From assembly GCA_016706845.1 (NCBI GenBank), contig JADJIV010000013.1, positions 57,313 to 121,312 of the forward strand: a DNA stretch of 64,000 bases, read 5' to 3'. Source of the stretch: PNOJ01 sp016706845. Lineage in GTDB: Bacteria; Krumholzibacteriota; Krumholzibacteriia; LZORAL124-64-63. The notes under the pieces were generated by a model that did no database searches, was not told where the DNA came from, and saw nothing but the letters and a program-made list of their open reading frames with translations. Shown one piece after another: positions 55,229-64,000 of this stretch (position 1 is its first letter; each line of letters begins with the position of its first letter). The position numbers were made by a program, and so were the translations under genes.

Positions 55229-56926
55229 TCAGTCGACCGGCGCGGGATCGCCGGGCAGCGGGAACCAGCGCAGGCGTTCGGCGTCGGGCGTCAGCGCGGG
55301 CGCCGCGCCGGACGGCGCCGGCTCGGCGGCCGCCGCGGCGAACAGGCGCCGCGCCTCCTCCAGGTAGTCGGCGTAGGCGCTCTCGGGCGCGGTGAGCCGG
55401 CGCGACGGGTACGACAGCCGGCCGTCGGCGTAGCTCAGCTCGTCCAGGCTCAGCCCCGCGAAGGGACGGCGCCCGCGGTGCCGCCACAGGCCGGTCTCGA
55501 GCTGGAACTCGTAGTGCGGCAGCAGCCGCCAGCCCTGGTCCGCGATCAGGCGCACGGCCTCCAGCAGGTAGGCGAACACGGCCTCGCTGATGAAGTAGTT
55601 GAAGTTGACCCGCACCCAGCCCGGCTTGATCCCCTCGGAACCGTGCAGGATCGCCGCCTGGAACTGCAGGGAGCGCGCCCGGTCGATGCCCAGCAGCCGG
55701 TGGCCGTACGGGCCGGCGCACGAGCAGCCGCCGCGGGCCTGGATGCCGAACAGGTCGTTCAGCAGCGCGACCACGAAGTTGTGGTGCAGGTAGCGGCCGC
55801 CGTGGCGGACCATGAACGAGACGATCGACAGCCGTTCCGCCTGCTGGTTGCCCAGGATCTGCAGGCGCGGACTGGCCGACCAGGCGGCGATGGTCCGCCG
55901 CACGAAGTCCGCCTCGCGCTCTTCGATGTTCCGCGCGCCCACGGCCTGCTTCAGGCCGAAGACCAGGCCGGCGCGGATCGACTCGACGATCGCCGGCGTG
56001 CCGCCCTCCTCGCGCGCCGTGGGGTCGGCGAGGTAGTCGTGCCGGTCGGCGCCGACGTAGGCCACCGTGCCGCCGCCAGGCACCGTCGGCACGCGGTTGG
56101 TCAGCAGGCTGCGCTTGACCACCAGCACGCCGGGGGTGCCCGGCCCGCCGATGAACTTGTGGGGCGACAGGAAGATCGCGTCCTTGTGCGCCGCGGGGCC
56201 GTGCTCCGGGCCGGGGTTCATCTCGATGCGCACGTAGGGCGCCGCGGCGGCGAAGTCCCAGAAGGCGAGCGCGCCGTGCTCGTGCAGCAGCCGCGAGACG
56301 CCGAAGGTGTCCGAGACGATCCCGGTGACGTTGCTGGCGGCCGAGAAGCTGCCGATCAGCAGCCGCCGCCCGGCGCACGCTTCCAGCGCGGCACGCAGCG
56401 CCTCGAGGTCGATGCGGCCGTTCTCGTCCTCGGGGATGGTCACCACCTCGGCGATGGACTCGCGCCAGGGCAGCTCGTTGCTGTGGTGCTCGTAGGGCCC
56501 GATGAAGACCACCGGCCGGTCCTGCGGCGGGAGGTGCGAGGAGAGGCCGTAGCGCGCGTCGAGGTCGGCGGGCAGGCGCAGGTTCAGGATCTCGACCAGC
56601 TTGTTGATGGCGCCGGTGGCGCCGGCGCCGCAGAAGATCACCGCGTCGCGCTCGTCGCCGCCGCAGGCCCGCAGGATCAGGCGCCGCGCGTCCTCGCGGA
56701 AGCGCGAGGTCTGCTGGCCGGTCGCCGAGCTCTCGGTGTGGGTGTTGGCGTAGAGCGGCAGGACCTCGTCGGCGATGAAGTCCTCGATGAACTTCAGCGA
56801 GCGCCCCGACGCGGTGTAGTCCGCGTAGGTGATCCGGCGCAGGCCGTAGGGGCCCTCGACGGCGCGGTCGGCGCCGATGACGTTGTCGCGGATGGTCTCG
56901 ATGAGGCGGGCGGTGCTGGGGTCCAA
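55229..56926 (-). CDS. Class V aminotransferase-fold PLP enzyme
   Basis: A 565-residue cysteine-desulfurase-like protein, longer than IscS/SufS (~400) because of a C-terminal extension. CGAGATGAINKLVE is the PLP phosphate region and the Schiff-base Lys is in LSPHKFIGGPGTPGVLV. A substrate loop, RGGCSCAGPYGH, carries two Cys. Desulfurase activity is possible but other PLP reactions are equally so. ATG 56926 has GGGGGAAA upstream. It lies between crcB and DUF190. Confidence 0.85.
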   Translation of the reverse strand: MDPSTARLIETIRDNVIGADRAVEGPYGLRRITYADYTASGRSLKFIEDFIADEVLPLYANTHTESSATGQQTSRFREDARRLILRACGGDERDAVIFCGAGATGAINKLVEILNLRLPADLDARYGLSSHLPPQDRPVVFIGPYEHHSNELPWRESIAEVVTIPEDENGRIDLEALRAALEACAGRRLLIGSFSAASNVTGIVSDTFGVSRLLHEHGALAFWDFAAAAPYVRIEMNPGPEHGPAAHKDAIFLSPHKFIGGPGTPGVLVVKRSLLTNRVPTVPGGGTVAYVGADRHDYLADPTAREEGGTPAIVESIRAGLVFGLKQAVGARNIEEREADFVRRTIAAWSASPRLQILGNQQAERLSIVSFMVRHGGRYLHHNFVVALLNDLFGIQARGGCSCAGPYGHRLLGIDRARSLQFQAAILHGSEGIKPGWVRVNFNYFISEAVFAYLLEAVRLIADQGWRLLPHYEFQLETGLWRHRGRRPFAGLSLDELSYADGRLSYPSRRLTAPESAYADYLEEARRLFAAAAAEPAPSGAAPALTPDAERLRWFPLPGDPAPVD

Positions 56927-57015
56927 GGGGGAAACCTCTTTCGGCGTGACGGCGGTGTCCGACGCGATCCCCAGCTGGAAGGACCCGGCCGCGGCCTCGA
57001 CAAGCGGCGAGCGGG

Positions 57016-57405
57016 TCAGGAGGAGCCGGGCCCCGCCAACGACGCCAGCGCCGCGCCCGCCCAGGCCGCCCCCAGCCCCAGCACCACCGACAGCGCGACG
57101 TTCAGCGCCGCCCGCAGCTCGCCGCCTTCGCGCGCCAGGGCGAGGGTCTCGTTGGCGAAGGTGCTGAAGGTGGTGAAGGCGCCCAGAAAGCCGATCAGCA
57201 GCGCGGCGCGCGTGGTCGGCCCCACGGGCCAGCGGTCCAGCAGCAGCGCGGCCAACAGGCCGGCCAGGAAGCAGCCCAGCGTGTTGACGACCAGCGTGCC
57301 GCCGGGGAACGAGGGCGGGAACCAGCGCTGAGCGACCCCCGACAGGCCGTAGCGGGCGACGGCGCCCAGGGCGCCGGCCGCGGCGATGGCCAAGAGGCGC
57401 GTCAC
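57016..57405 (-). CDS. crcB: Fluoride channel CrcB (Fluc)
   Basis: A 129-residue protein with four TM helices. The family motifs GGTLVVNTLGCFLAGLL and GFLGAFTTFSTFANET (the Phe-box and the TM3 break) are intact. It exports fluoride passively as an inverted dimer; a single crcB means a homodimer. GTG 57405 overlaps the MFS stop. No fluoride riboswitch motif was seen in front of it, as it lies inside an operon. Confidence 0.95.
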   Translation of the reverse strand: MTRLLAIAAAGALGAVARYGLSGVAQRWFPPSFPGGTLVVNTLGCFLAGLLAALLLDRWPVGPTTRAALLIGFLGAFTTFSTFANETLALAREGGELRAALNVALSVVLGLGAAWAGAALASLAGPGSS

Positions 57406-58607
57406 GGCGCGGCTCCGGCGGTGGTCGGTGGCGGCGGCAATGACGGAGCCTTGGGCACCCGGATGCGCAGGCAGACGAAGAAGCCCGCCACGGCGATCGC
57501 GCCGGCCAGCAGGAACACCCACTGGAAGCCGAAGCGCTCCCAGATCCAGCCCGAGAGGATCGGCAGGCTCATGGCCACCACGTGGTCGATGGTGATGCCC
57601 AGGGCGATGGTCGGGGTGATGTCGGCGGGGTCCTCGGCGATCTTCTTGAGGTAGGTGGTGCGCGCCACGCGCAGGGCGAACAGCACGCTGTCCAGGACGT
57701 AGGCCGCGTACAGCAGCTTCACGTCGCCGGCGAAGGCGTACACCAGGCAGACGCCCAGCAGCAGCAGCTCGTCGGCCGCCAGCACGGTCCTCTCCCCCAG
57801 CCAGTCGATGACGTCGCCCAGCAGCGGGCGCAGCACGATGCCCAGGGCCGCGGCGATCACGTACAGCAGGGCGATGGTCTCGACCGTGACGCCGTGGCGG
57901 CTGACCAGCACCCAGCCGCCGAAGGCCAGGAAGATCTGCTTGCGCACCCCGAACAGGGCGCTGATGGCGTAGAACAGGTGGTAGCGCCGCTTGTAGACCA
58001 GCCGCCGCGAGCGCGAGCCGGTGCGGCCGATCTGCAGCCGCAGGTAGAACCAGCCCGCGGCCGCCGCGCAGACCGCGGCCAGGCCGTAGAACAGGTCGTA
58101 GCGGTCGCCCACCTGCCGCGCGATGAGCCAGACGCCGGCCACGCCCAGGATCGTGCCCAGGTTGCGGGCGCCGCCCAGCTGGCCGAGGCGGCGCCCCTCG
58201 TTGCCGCTGCGGGCCAGGGTCAGGCCCAGCGGGCCCTCCACGGCGAAGATGATGTGGTCGCCGAGGCTCCAGATCATCAGGAAGGCGACCAGGGGCAGGG
58301 TGCCGCCCGCGAGCAGCCCGAGGCCGAGCGCGCCGCCCGCGGTCAGGATCATCGCGGCGGCGGCCATGCGCGCCTCGCACATGTAGGTCAGCAGCGCGGC
58401 CGAGATGAACATGATCAGAAAGCCGGGCAGCTCGCGCGGCAGCTCGATCCAGCCGCGCGCCCCGGCGTCCAGGGCGTGGACGTCGCTGAGGTAGTTGTTG
58501 AACGTGGACTGGAAGACGCCGGCCGCCGCCCCGAAGCAGAGCGTGGCCAGCAGCATGCGGCGGAAGTCCGGACTGATCCGGGCCAGATCGAGGCCGGGCA
58601 AGCGCAT
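57402..58607 (-). CDS. MFS transporter
   Basis: A 401-residue protein with about 11-12 TM segments. The loop SGNEGRRLGQLGGARNLGTI occupies the motif-A-like position between the N-terminal helices. ATG 58607 overlaps the guaB stop (TGATG). The substrate is unknown; coupling to purine genes might hint at a nucleobase or nucleoside, but this is a guess. Confidence 0.85.
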   Translation of the reverse strand: MRLPGLDLARISPDFRRMLLATLCFGAAAGVFQSTFNNYLSDVHALDAGARGWIELPRELPGFLIMFISAALLTYMCEARMAAAAMILTAGGALGLGLLAGGTLPLVAFLMIWSLGDHIIFAVEGPLGLTLARSGNEGRRLGQLGGARNLGTILGVAGVWLIARQVGDRYDLFYGLAAVCAAAAGWFYLRLQIGRTGSRSRRLVYKRRYHLFYAISALFGVRKQIFLAFGGWVLVSRHGVTVETIALLYVIAAALGIVLRPLLGDVIDWLGERTVLAADELLLLGVCLVYAFAGDVKLLYAAYVLDSVLFALRVARTTYLKKIAEDPADITPTIALGITIDHVVAMSLPILSGWIWERFGFQWVFLLAGAIAVAGFFVCLRIRVPKAPSLPPPPTTAGAAP

Positions 58608-60115
58608 CAGACGCGCGTCCCGTAGTTCGGGGCTTCCTTGGTGATCAGCACGTCGTGGGGGTGGCTCTCGCGCAGGCCGGCGGCGGTGACGCGCACGAAG
58701 CGGCCCTCGCGCTGCAGGTCGGCGATGGTGCGGGTGCCGCAGTAGCCCATGCCGCTGCGCAGGCCGCCCACGATCTGGTAGAAGATGTCCTGCAGGTGGC
58801 CCTTGTAGGGGACCCGGCCCTCGATGCCCTCGGGCACGAGCTTGTCGGCCTCGGTCACCGTGTCCTGGAAGTAGCGGTCCTTGCTGCCCTGCTGCATGGC
58901 CGCCACCGAGCCCATGCCGCGGTAGCTCTTGTAGACGCGGCCCTCGAACAGGATCTTCTCGCCCGGCGCCTCCTCGGTGCCGGCGAAGAGCGAGCCGAGC
59001 ATGACGGTGTCGGCGCCGGCGGCGATGGCCTTGACGACGTCGCCGGAGTACTTGATGCCGCCGTCGGAGACCACCGGCACGCCGTGCGGCCGCGCGGCGC
59101 GCACCACGTCCAGCAGCGCGGTGATCTGGGGCACGCCCACGCCCGACACCACGCGCGTGGTGCAGATCGAGCCGGGGCCGATGCCCACCTTCAGGGCGTC
59201 GGCGCCGGCCTCGATCAGGGCCAGGGCCGCCTCGGCGGTGGCGATGTTGCCGGCCAGCACCTGCTGGCCCGGGTGGCGCCGCTTCACCTCGCGGACCGCC
59301 TCGATCACGTTGCGCGAGTGCCCGTGCGCGGTGTCGACGACCAGCAGGTCGACGCCGGCCTCGACCAGCAGGTCGATGCGCTCGCGCCCGGCCTCGCCGA
59401 TGCCCACGGCCGCGCCGCAGAGCAGCCGGCCGCGGCTGTCCTTGCTGGCCTGCGGGTAGTCGAGCTTCTTCTGGATGTCCTTGACCGTGATCAGGCCGCA
59501 GAGGTTGCCGGCGGCGTCGACCACGGGCAGCTTCTCGATGCGGTGGGCGTGCAGCTTCTCGGCGGCCTGCTCGAGCGTCGTGCCCTCGGGCACGGTCACC
59601 AGGTTGGCGCTGGTCATGACCTCGCGCACCAGGCGGCTCGTGTCGCGCACGAAGCGCAGGTCGCGGTTGGTCAGGATGCCCACGAGCCGGCGCCCCTCGG
59701 TGATCGGCACGCCCGAGATGCTGTAGCGGGCCATCTGGGCCAGCGCCTCGGCGATGGTGCGGTCGGGGCCCATGGTGATCGGGTCGGTGATCATGCCCGA
59801 CTCGCTGCGCTTGACGCGCTGCACGTGGTCGGCCTGGTCGTGGGGGCTGAGGTTCTTGTGGATGACGCCGATGCCGCCCTGGCGCGCCATGGCCATGGCC
59901 AGATGGCACTCGGTGACGGTGTCCATGGCTGCGGAGATCAGGGGCGCGTTGAGCGACAGGCCGCGGGTCAGGCGCGTGCGGGTGTCGATGTCGCGGGGGA
60001 TGACCTCGGAATAGCCGGGGACCAGCAGGACGTCGTCGAAGGTCAGGGCCTCCGGGAAGACGATGTTCCCGGCGGGACCGGCCCCTTCGGCCGGCGGATT
60101 CGGTCGGTCGCTCAT
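58607..60115 (-). CDS. guaB: IMP dehydrogenase
   Basis: A 502-residue enzyme that oxidises IMP to XMP with NAD, the committed step to GMP. The TIM barrel begins at EALTFDDVLLVPGYSEV. Two CBS domains are inserted at about 105-220. The catalytic Cys loop is GIGPGSICTTR near residue 315, the flap contains the GVPVVSDGGIKYSGD segment, and the C-terminus has SGMGYCGTRTIADLQ. ATG 60115 begins 40 bases after hpt. Confidence 0.97.
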   Translation of the reverse strand: MSDRPNPPAEGAGPAGNIVFPEALTFDDVLLVPGYSEVIPRDIDTRTRLTRGLSLNAPLISAAMDTVTECHLAMAMARQGGIGVIHKNLSPHDQADHVQRVKRSESGMITDPITMGPDRTIAEALAQMARYSISGVPITEGRRLVGILTNRDLRFVRDTSRLVREVMTSANLVTVPEGTTLEQAAEKLHAHRIEKLPVVDAAGNLCGLITVKDIQKKLDYPQASKDSRGRLLCGAAVGIGEAGRERIDLLVEAGVDLLVVDTAHGHSRNVIEAVREVKRRHPGQQVLAGNIATAEAALALIEAGADALKVGIGPGSICTTRVVSGVGVPQITALLDVVRAARPHGVPVVSDGGIKYSGDVVKAIAAGADTVMLGSLFAGTEEAPGEKILFEGRVYKSYRGMGSVAAMQQGSKDRYFQDTVTEADKLVPEGIEGRVPYKGHLQDIFYQIVGGLRSGMGYCGTRTIADLQREGRFVRVTAAGLRESHPHDVLITKEAPNYGTRV

Positions 60116-60155
60116 AGTCGCCCCCGGGGGATGCGCCGCCGCCCTGACGACTCGG

Positions 60156-60710
60156 TCAGGGCTTCAGCACGCCGATGAACGGCAGGTTGCGGTACTTCTC
60201 GTCGTAGTCGAGGCCGTAGCCGATGACGAACTCGTCGGGGATCTCGAAGCCCCGGTAGTGGATCGGCACTTCCTTCTGGCGGCGCGAGGACTTGTCCAGC
60301 AGCGTGCAGACGCGCAGGCTGCGCGGCCCGCGGGTCTGCAGCAGGTCGAGCAGGTGGCTGAGGGTCAGCCCGGTGTCGACGATGTCCTCGACGATGATCA
60401 CGTCGCGGCCGGTGATGTCGGTCTTGAGGTCCTTCTCGATCTTCACCACGCCGGTGCTCTGGGTGCCGCCGTGGTAGCTGCTGATGGCCATGAAGTCGAC
60501 CTCGTGCGGCGCGCTCATGCCGCGCGTCAGGTCGGCCAGGAACACGAAGGCGCCCTTGAGGATGTTGACCAGCACGGGGGTGCTGCCGGCGTAGTCGCGG
60601 CTGATCTCGGTGCCGAGCTGCTGGACCCGGCGCTGGATCTCGTCCGAGCCGATCAGCACGCGCTCGATCAGGGGGTCGCGCTGGCAGATGTCCGCGTCGT
60701 CGTACTGCAA
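60156..60710 (-). CDS. hpt: Hypoxanthine phosphoribosyltransferase
   Basis: A 184-residue enzyme that salvages hypoxanthine and guanine to IMP and GMP. The PRPP-binding motif VIIVEDIVDTGLTLSHLL lies near residue 98, and the substrate loop LLDKSSRRQKEVP follows. ATG 60710 starts 20 bases after udk. It forms a nucleotide-salvage cluster with udk and guaB. Confidence 0.95.
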   Translation of the reverse strand: MQYDDADICQRDPLIERVLIGSDEIQRRVQQLGTEISRDYAGSTPVLVNILKGAFVFLADLTRGMSAPHEVDFMAISSYHGGTQSTGVVKIEKDLKTDITGRDVIIVEDIVDTGLTLSHLLDLLQTRGPRSLRVCTLLDKSSRRQKEVPIHYRGFEIPDEFVIGYGLDYDEKYRNLPFIGVLKP

Positions 60711-60730
60711 GGTCGCCTCCCGTCGCGGTC

Positions 60731-61387
60731 TCAGGCCCGGAAGGCCCGCCGCTCCTGGATGATGCTCTGGATCCTGGCCGCGATCAGGTCGATCGCCACC
60801 TGGTTGTGCCCGCCCTCGGGGATGATCAGGTGGGCGTAGCGCTTGGTCGGGCTCACGAACTGCTGGTGCATCGGCCGCACCACCTTCATGTACTGCTCGA
60901 TCACCGAGGTCATGCTGCGGCCGCGCTCCTGGATGTCGCGCTGCAGGCGCCGGATGAAGCGCTCGTCGGCGTCCACCCCCACGTACAGCCGGATGTCCAT
61001 CAGCCCGCGCAGGACCTCGGACTCCAGCACCAGGATGCCCTCGACGAACACGATGTCCGCCGGCTCGACCCGGCGCGTCTCCGAGCAGCGCGAGTGGGTC
61101 GTGTAGTCGTAGACGGGCACGTCGACCGCCTGGCCGCGCTTCAGCTCGGCCAGGTGGGCCACCAGCAGCTCGGTCTCGAAGGCGCTGGGGTGGTCGTAGT
61201 TGATCGCCGCGCGGTCCTGGAGGTCGAGGTGGGCGTTGTCCCGGTAGTAGGAGTCGTGGTGGATGATCTGGACGGTCTTGCCGGGGGCCGCCTGCTGGAC
61301 GCGCAGGGCCACGGTGGTCTTGCCCGAGCCGGTGCCGCCGGCGATGCCGATGATGACGGGGGGCGGGGCTGCCGGTGAGGGGTTCAT
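60731..61387 (-). CDS. udk: Uridine kinase
   Basis: A 218-residue P-loop kinase that phosphorylates uridine and cytidine. Walker A is GIAGGTGSGKTT, followed by HHDSYYRD, NYDHPSAFETELL and VFVEGILVLES. The lid has FIRRLQRDIQERGRS. ATG 61387 begins close to the usual N-terminus; an ATG at 61405 would add six residues, and neither has a strong ribosome site. Confidence 0.94.
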   Translation of the reverse strand: MNPSPAAPPPVIIGIAGGTGSGKTTVALRVQQAAPGKTVQIIHHDSYYRDNAHLDLQDRAAINYDHPSAFETELLVAHLAELKRGQAVDVPVYDYTTHSRCSETRRVEPADIVFVEGILVLESEVLRGLMDIRLYVGVDADERFIRRLQRDIQERGRSMTSVIEQYMKVVRPMHQQFVSPTKRYAHLIIPEGGHNQVAIDLIAARIQSIIQERRAFRA

Positions 61388-61478
61388 GGGCGGGAACGAT
61401 ACCATATGGGGGGCGGGAGTCAATGTTGGGGGTGGGAATCGTTGAAAATGAAGGACATCCGGGCCGGGTTCAGGTAGT

Positions 61479-61507
61479 CTCCTCGGATCGCAACCCGATC
61501 CGAGGAG
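61479..61507. promoter_or_regulatory. Perfect inverted repeat in the divergent region
   Basis: CTCCTCGGATCG (61479-61490) and CGATCCGAGGAG (61496-61507) with loop CAACC. It lies 82 bases before the TlpA-like gene and 92 before udk. It could be an operator or a leader hairpin; there is no T-run. Confidence 0.5.
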
Positions 61508-61588
61508 CGCGCCCTGCCCCGGCGCGCCGATACCAGTGTTTCAGATCCATCGATGGTCCGCTAACCAGCCGCGAAAGCGAGTGATCGC

Positions 61589-62626
61589 ATGAAAACCTAC
61601 CTGATGCTGTTCATCCTGGCCGCGGCCACGGCCACGGCCGGCGACGAGGCCCGGCAGGCGTCAACCGAGGAGCTGCGCCTCCCTGAATCCTGGTTCTCCC
61701 AGATCCAGGACTACGAGTTGAGCGCCGAGATCGCCATCGGAGCGCAAGGCCTGCAGATGGTGGTGAGCGTGAGCTGCAGCGCCCTGCGCCCCGGGTACTG
61801 CACGACTACGACCGACTTCCTCGGCATGAACAAGCACGTAGTCTGCAGCCTGGACTCGATGTGGACGACGAGCGGCACGTCGGATCGGTACTCCGCGGAA
61901 CCCCGGTCCGGAGCCGGCACGGCTGAGCACGATTCGGAGTCCCCGTTCCTGCAGATGTTCCAGCCGCCCTTCCCCTTCGAATCGCCCTTGCGGCTTCTGA
62001 CTCTCGATCCCGATGAAGATATCGACCGTTTCGCCTACGACGGCCGCGACACCCTGGAGACGGCCGACGGCCCGGTCATCTGCGATGTCTGGGATTCCAT
62101 CCACGAGGAAGGTGTCGATGTCGAGGCCAGGATCTGGCTGGACGCGATGTCGAACATCCTTCGACGAACGGAAGGCCGCAAGACGAAACCCGGCGCACCG
62201 GCGGGCACGTTCGGGTTGACGATCAAGTCGCTGAAGATCAATCCGGGGCTCCAGCCCGGCGACTTCGTCTTCCGGCCGGCACCCGGCAGCAAGCGCGTCT
62301 CCGGGCCCGGCAAGCTGATGGTCGCCGATTCCCTCGAGGGCGAGACACCCCCCGATTTCACGCTTCAGGACAGCGGCGGCGGAACCGTCGCCACGGGCGA
62401 CTGGCGGGGCAAGACCGTGGTGATCGACTTCTGGGCCACCTGGTGCCAGCCCTGCCTGAACGCCATTCCCGACCTCGAGCAGTTGAGGCGGCGGTACGGC
62501 GACGAGGTCGTGATCGTCGGGGTGAGCAGCGAGCAGCCGGCGAAGATCGCGAAGTTCCTGGCGGAGCGGGAGATCGGCTATCCCATCCTGATGGACGAGA
62601 AGGGCGGAGATGGCAAAGAACCGTAA
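61589..62626 (+). CDS. Secreted TlpA-like thiol-disulfide protein, C-terminus truncated
   Basis: A signal peptide (about 1-17) and an N-terminal domain of about 220 residues (LRLPESWFSQIQDYELSAEI onward) resembling outer-membrane lipoprotein-sorting or DUF2092-like beta domains. A TlpA/ResA-like domain follows with WCQPC at about residue 288 in FWATWCQPCLNAIPDLEQL. TlpA domains normally continue about 60 residues beyond YPILMD with a cis-Pro loop; here the frame stops at GDGKEP and the sequence composition changes at the same place. The gene is therefore probably cut by a junction. Confidence 0.75.
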   Translation: MKTYLMLFILAAATATAGDEARQASTEELRLPESWFSQIQDYELSAEIAIGAQGLQMVVSVSCSALRPGYCTTTTDFLGMNKHVVCSLDSMWTTSGTSDRYSAEPRSGAGTAEHDSESPFLQMFQPPFPFESPLRLLTLDPDEDIDRFAYDGRDTLETADGPVICDVWDSIHEEGVDVEARIWLDAMSNILRRTEGRKTKPGAPAGTFGLTIKSLKINPGLQPGDFVFRPAPGSKRVSGPGKLMVADSLEGETPPDFTLQDSGGGTVATGDWRGKTVVIDFWATWCQPCLNAIPDLEQLRRRYGDEVVIVGVSSEQPAKIAKFLAEREIGYPILMDEKGGDGKEP

Positions 62627-62689
62627 TATGTGCTGATCACGAGTCGTCTGACAGCTATTGCACCCAGATGTATTATAATCATAATATAC

Positions 62690-62908
62690 TTATTTGTATA
62701 TATTTACAACAATTAGAGTAATGAGTCCAAACACAGCCACGAGCCACGCAAAGACTAAATGAAGATGAATCACGGTTTCCACATTTCTCCTGCTGATAGA
62801 TTGTATCCATTTTCGTCTCGAATTTGGAAACAACAACAGAATGGCACCAAATAGAAAACTTAATACCCCGATCAATTGGATGAGAGTGCGGATAATAACA
62901 TCAGCCAC
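62690..62908 (-). CDS. Small two-helix membrane protein
   Basis: A 72-residue protein with two hydrophobic segments, LIQLIGVLSFLFGAILLLF and LHLVFAWLVAVFGLITLIVV, separated by a basic loop (NSRRKWIQSISRRN). It resembles small proteins of unknown function with a LLLFP-x-x-x-R pattern. Codons are AT-rich compared with the rest of the window. Confidence 0.55.
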   Translation of the reverse strand: MADVIIRTLIQLIGVLSFLFGAILLLFPNSRRKWIQSISRRNVETVIHLHLVFAWLVAVFGLITLIVVNIYK

Positions 62909-62944
62909 TTCTCAAGTCCTATCTTTTCTGAAACGGTAATCCTA

Positions 62945-64000
62945 CTATTTAATCAGCGCCATTCGGATGATCTGTACGAAATTCGCTGCTTCCATCCTGC
63001 AAAAGTACACCCCGGATGCCAACCTCCGGCCACGATCATCAGTTCCGTCCCAGGTCAAGCGATAACGACCCGCATCCAATTCTCGGTCAACCAGGAGTCG
63101 AACAGCTTTCCCTCGAACGTCAAAGACACGCAATGTAACACGTCCCGCTGAGCCAACTTCATAGTCAATTTTCGTCCGAGGGTTGAACGGATTAGGGGCA
63201 TTTGCATTCAGTCGATTCGCGAACTTCGGTACATCCTCGATAGGACTGGCTGCCGTCATGATGCTGAACTCTCCAGTATTTAACGCACCAAGGCTCGGCA
63301 CAGCGGGGTCGTATACCCGTATCCGAGCATGCAGTGTTGCTGGTCCCGATACAGTCTCAGACCAAATGACCCCCGACCCGATCAGTTGCAATCGGCGCCC
63401 AGTGCTGACCTCCGTCACGCGAAAGTGACACCGCCACCTTTGGTATTCCTTCGCCTTTCGTCCATTGTATGACTTGTTGCTGCCCCTCGCCATACTGCAC
63501 CCGCTTGTGGGGCAGTAATCACAACATCCACGGGCATGGTGCTTGGGCGAGTGCCGTTCAACACCCTGTATTCCGGAGCCCAACCGTGCGCGCCAATCGC
63601 GATATCAGCAATGCCGTCATTCTCGAAGTCGCAGCGAAGTGGCGATTCCAAAGACATCGGCGCTAGGTACCGACAACTCCTCCAAAGGTACCTTCAGGTA
63701 TGCCGTTTGACGTTTCGCCGAGTCTGAACCAGATGCGCGGCCCAACTCCTAAATCATCGTAGATGTAGTTCTTGCCTCTCACCAGCAGGTCACTGACTCC
63801 ATCCCCGTTCCAATCATGCACGCCATCAACAGAGGACCATTGGCGGGGTGCATGACAGGTTGAGAAAGTCCGTCCGCTGTTTCTCCATCACCATTGCCAA
63901 ATAATAAAGTGATTCCGCTTATGCCTCCGGTCACGAGATCGGCAATCCCATCGTAGTTGAAATCCCCTATATCGCAGCTGACGCCAAGCTGCTGGCCGCA
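62945..64000 (-). pseudogene. FG-GAP repeat protein with FlgD-like tail, broken and partial
   Basis: Read on the minus strand from the window end, FG-GAP/VCBS-like repeats appear (IGDFNYDGIADLVTGGISG; VHDWNGDGVSDLLVRG; DFENDGIADIAIGAHG). A SRDGGQHWAPIATD Ig-like module and a complete FlgD-like tail (ANAPNPFNPRTKI ... ASGVYFCRMEAANF) follow. These segments lie in different frames, with breaks near 63835, 63664, 63473 and 63370. The gene continues beyond the window. Four or more breaks in 1 kb suggest decay or poor sequence. When intact it would be a secreted surface protein. Confidence 0.7.

Larger units (their letters stand above)
62620..64000. other. Compositional break: AT-richer segment
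   Basis: Up to about 62610 the sequence is strongly GC-rich. From about 62625 it contains long AT stretches (62640-62720) and stays near balanced composition to the end of the window. The break coincides with the truncated end of the TlpA-like gene. It may be an insertion, a transferred segment or a chimeric join. Confidence 0.65.

Noticed and set aside
54874..57405. Fluoride riboswitch in front of crcB
   Set aside because: crcB overlaps the MFS gene with no leader, and no matching pseudoknot motif was seen between the genes.

Overview
A single high-GC bacterial chromosome fragment, dense with genes and mostly arranged in tightly overlapping operons (GTGA, ATGA and TGATG junctions). Four secreted proteins (24050, 40345, 53314 and the end of the window) share a C-terminal FlgD-Ig-like tail with an NPFNP motif and a final G-x-Y-F/L segment. 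This tail is typical of FCB-group lineages such as Krumholzibacteriota or Eisenbacteria. I infer an uncultured Gram-negative member of that group; no rRNA is present to fix the assignment.

Layout. 1-3.8 kb: an oxidoreductase fragment, peptidase T, then an SPFH / membrane protein / Arc-repressor operon with an operator-like palindrome over its promoter. 3.8-6.7 kb: a sigma-54 activator divergent from thioredoxin, which has a -24/-12 promoter and upstream palindromes. 6.7-9.4 kb: a sulfatase-like protein, a convergent phosphoglycerate-mutase-like metalloenzyme and a peroxiredoxin. 9.4-15.9 kb (minus): TPR protein, lipoprotein, gltX, a membrane alkaline-phosphatase-superfamily (AP) protein, tRNA-Gln and tRNA-Glu. 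16-24 kb: an alpha/beta hydrolase beside a poly-G tract, then two AP-family proteins, a ribbon-helix-helix protein, an Oxa1/EMC3-like membrane protein, DUF423 and ChrA. 24-29.7 kb: a secreted protein, two MacB-like permeases, a MacA-like adaptor and YIP1. 29.8-35.3 kb: tRNA(CAU), tilS, ftsH, folP and cdaA. 35-40.2 kb (minus): a small unknown gene with a structured leader, STAS-GAF and HTH proteins, hydrolase, HAD protein and a queuosine-mannosyltransferase-like glycosyltransferase. 40-47 kb: a subtilase with a beta-helix, a lipid-linked-glycan flippase and an asparagine-synthase-like protein. 47-54.8 kb: queF, hemolysin III, a cholesterol-dependent-cytolysin-like lipoprotein, a radical SAM enzyme, queG, a nitronate-monooxygenase-like enzyme and a multiheme cytochrome. 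54.9-61.4 kb (minus): DUF190, a class V aminotransferase, crcB, MFS, guaB, hpt and udk. 61.6-64 kb: a truncated TlpA-like protein, then an AT-richer segment with a broken repeat protein.

Themes. tRNA biology recurs: gltX with tRNA-Gln/Glu, a CAU tRNA beside tilS, and queF, queG and a QTMAN-like enzyme. Five AP-superfamily proteins lie within 15 kb. The best candidates for new biology are (i) a folded palindromic element present twice with covarying outer arms and a conserved core, (ii) the cytolysin-like lipoprotein with an unfamiliar C-terminal domain, and (iii) the AP-enzyme / RHH / EMC3-like operon.

Quality. About a dozen otherwise well-conserved genes carry single-base insertions, and a G-homopolymer tract sits at 16.1-16.3 kb. 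I read most of these as sequencing or assembly errors, so the affected genes are annotated across the frameshifts.
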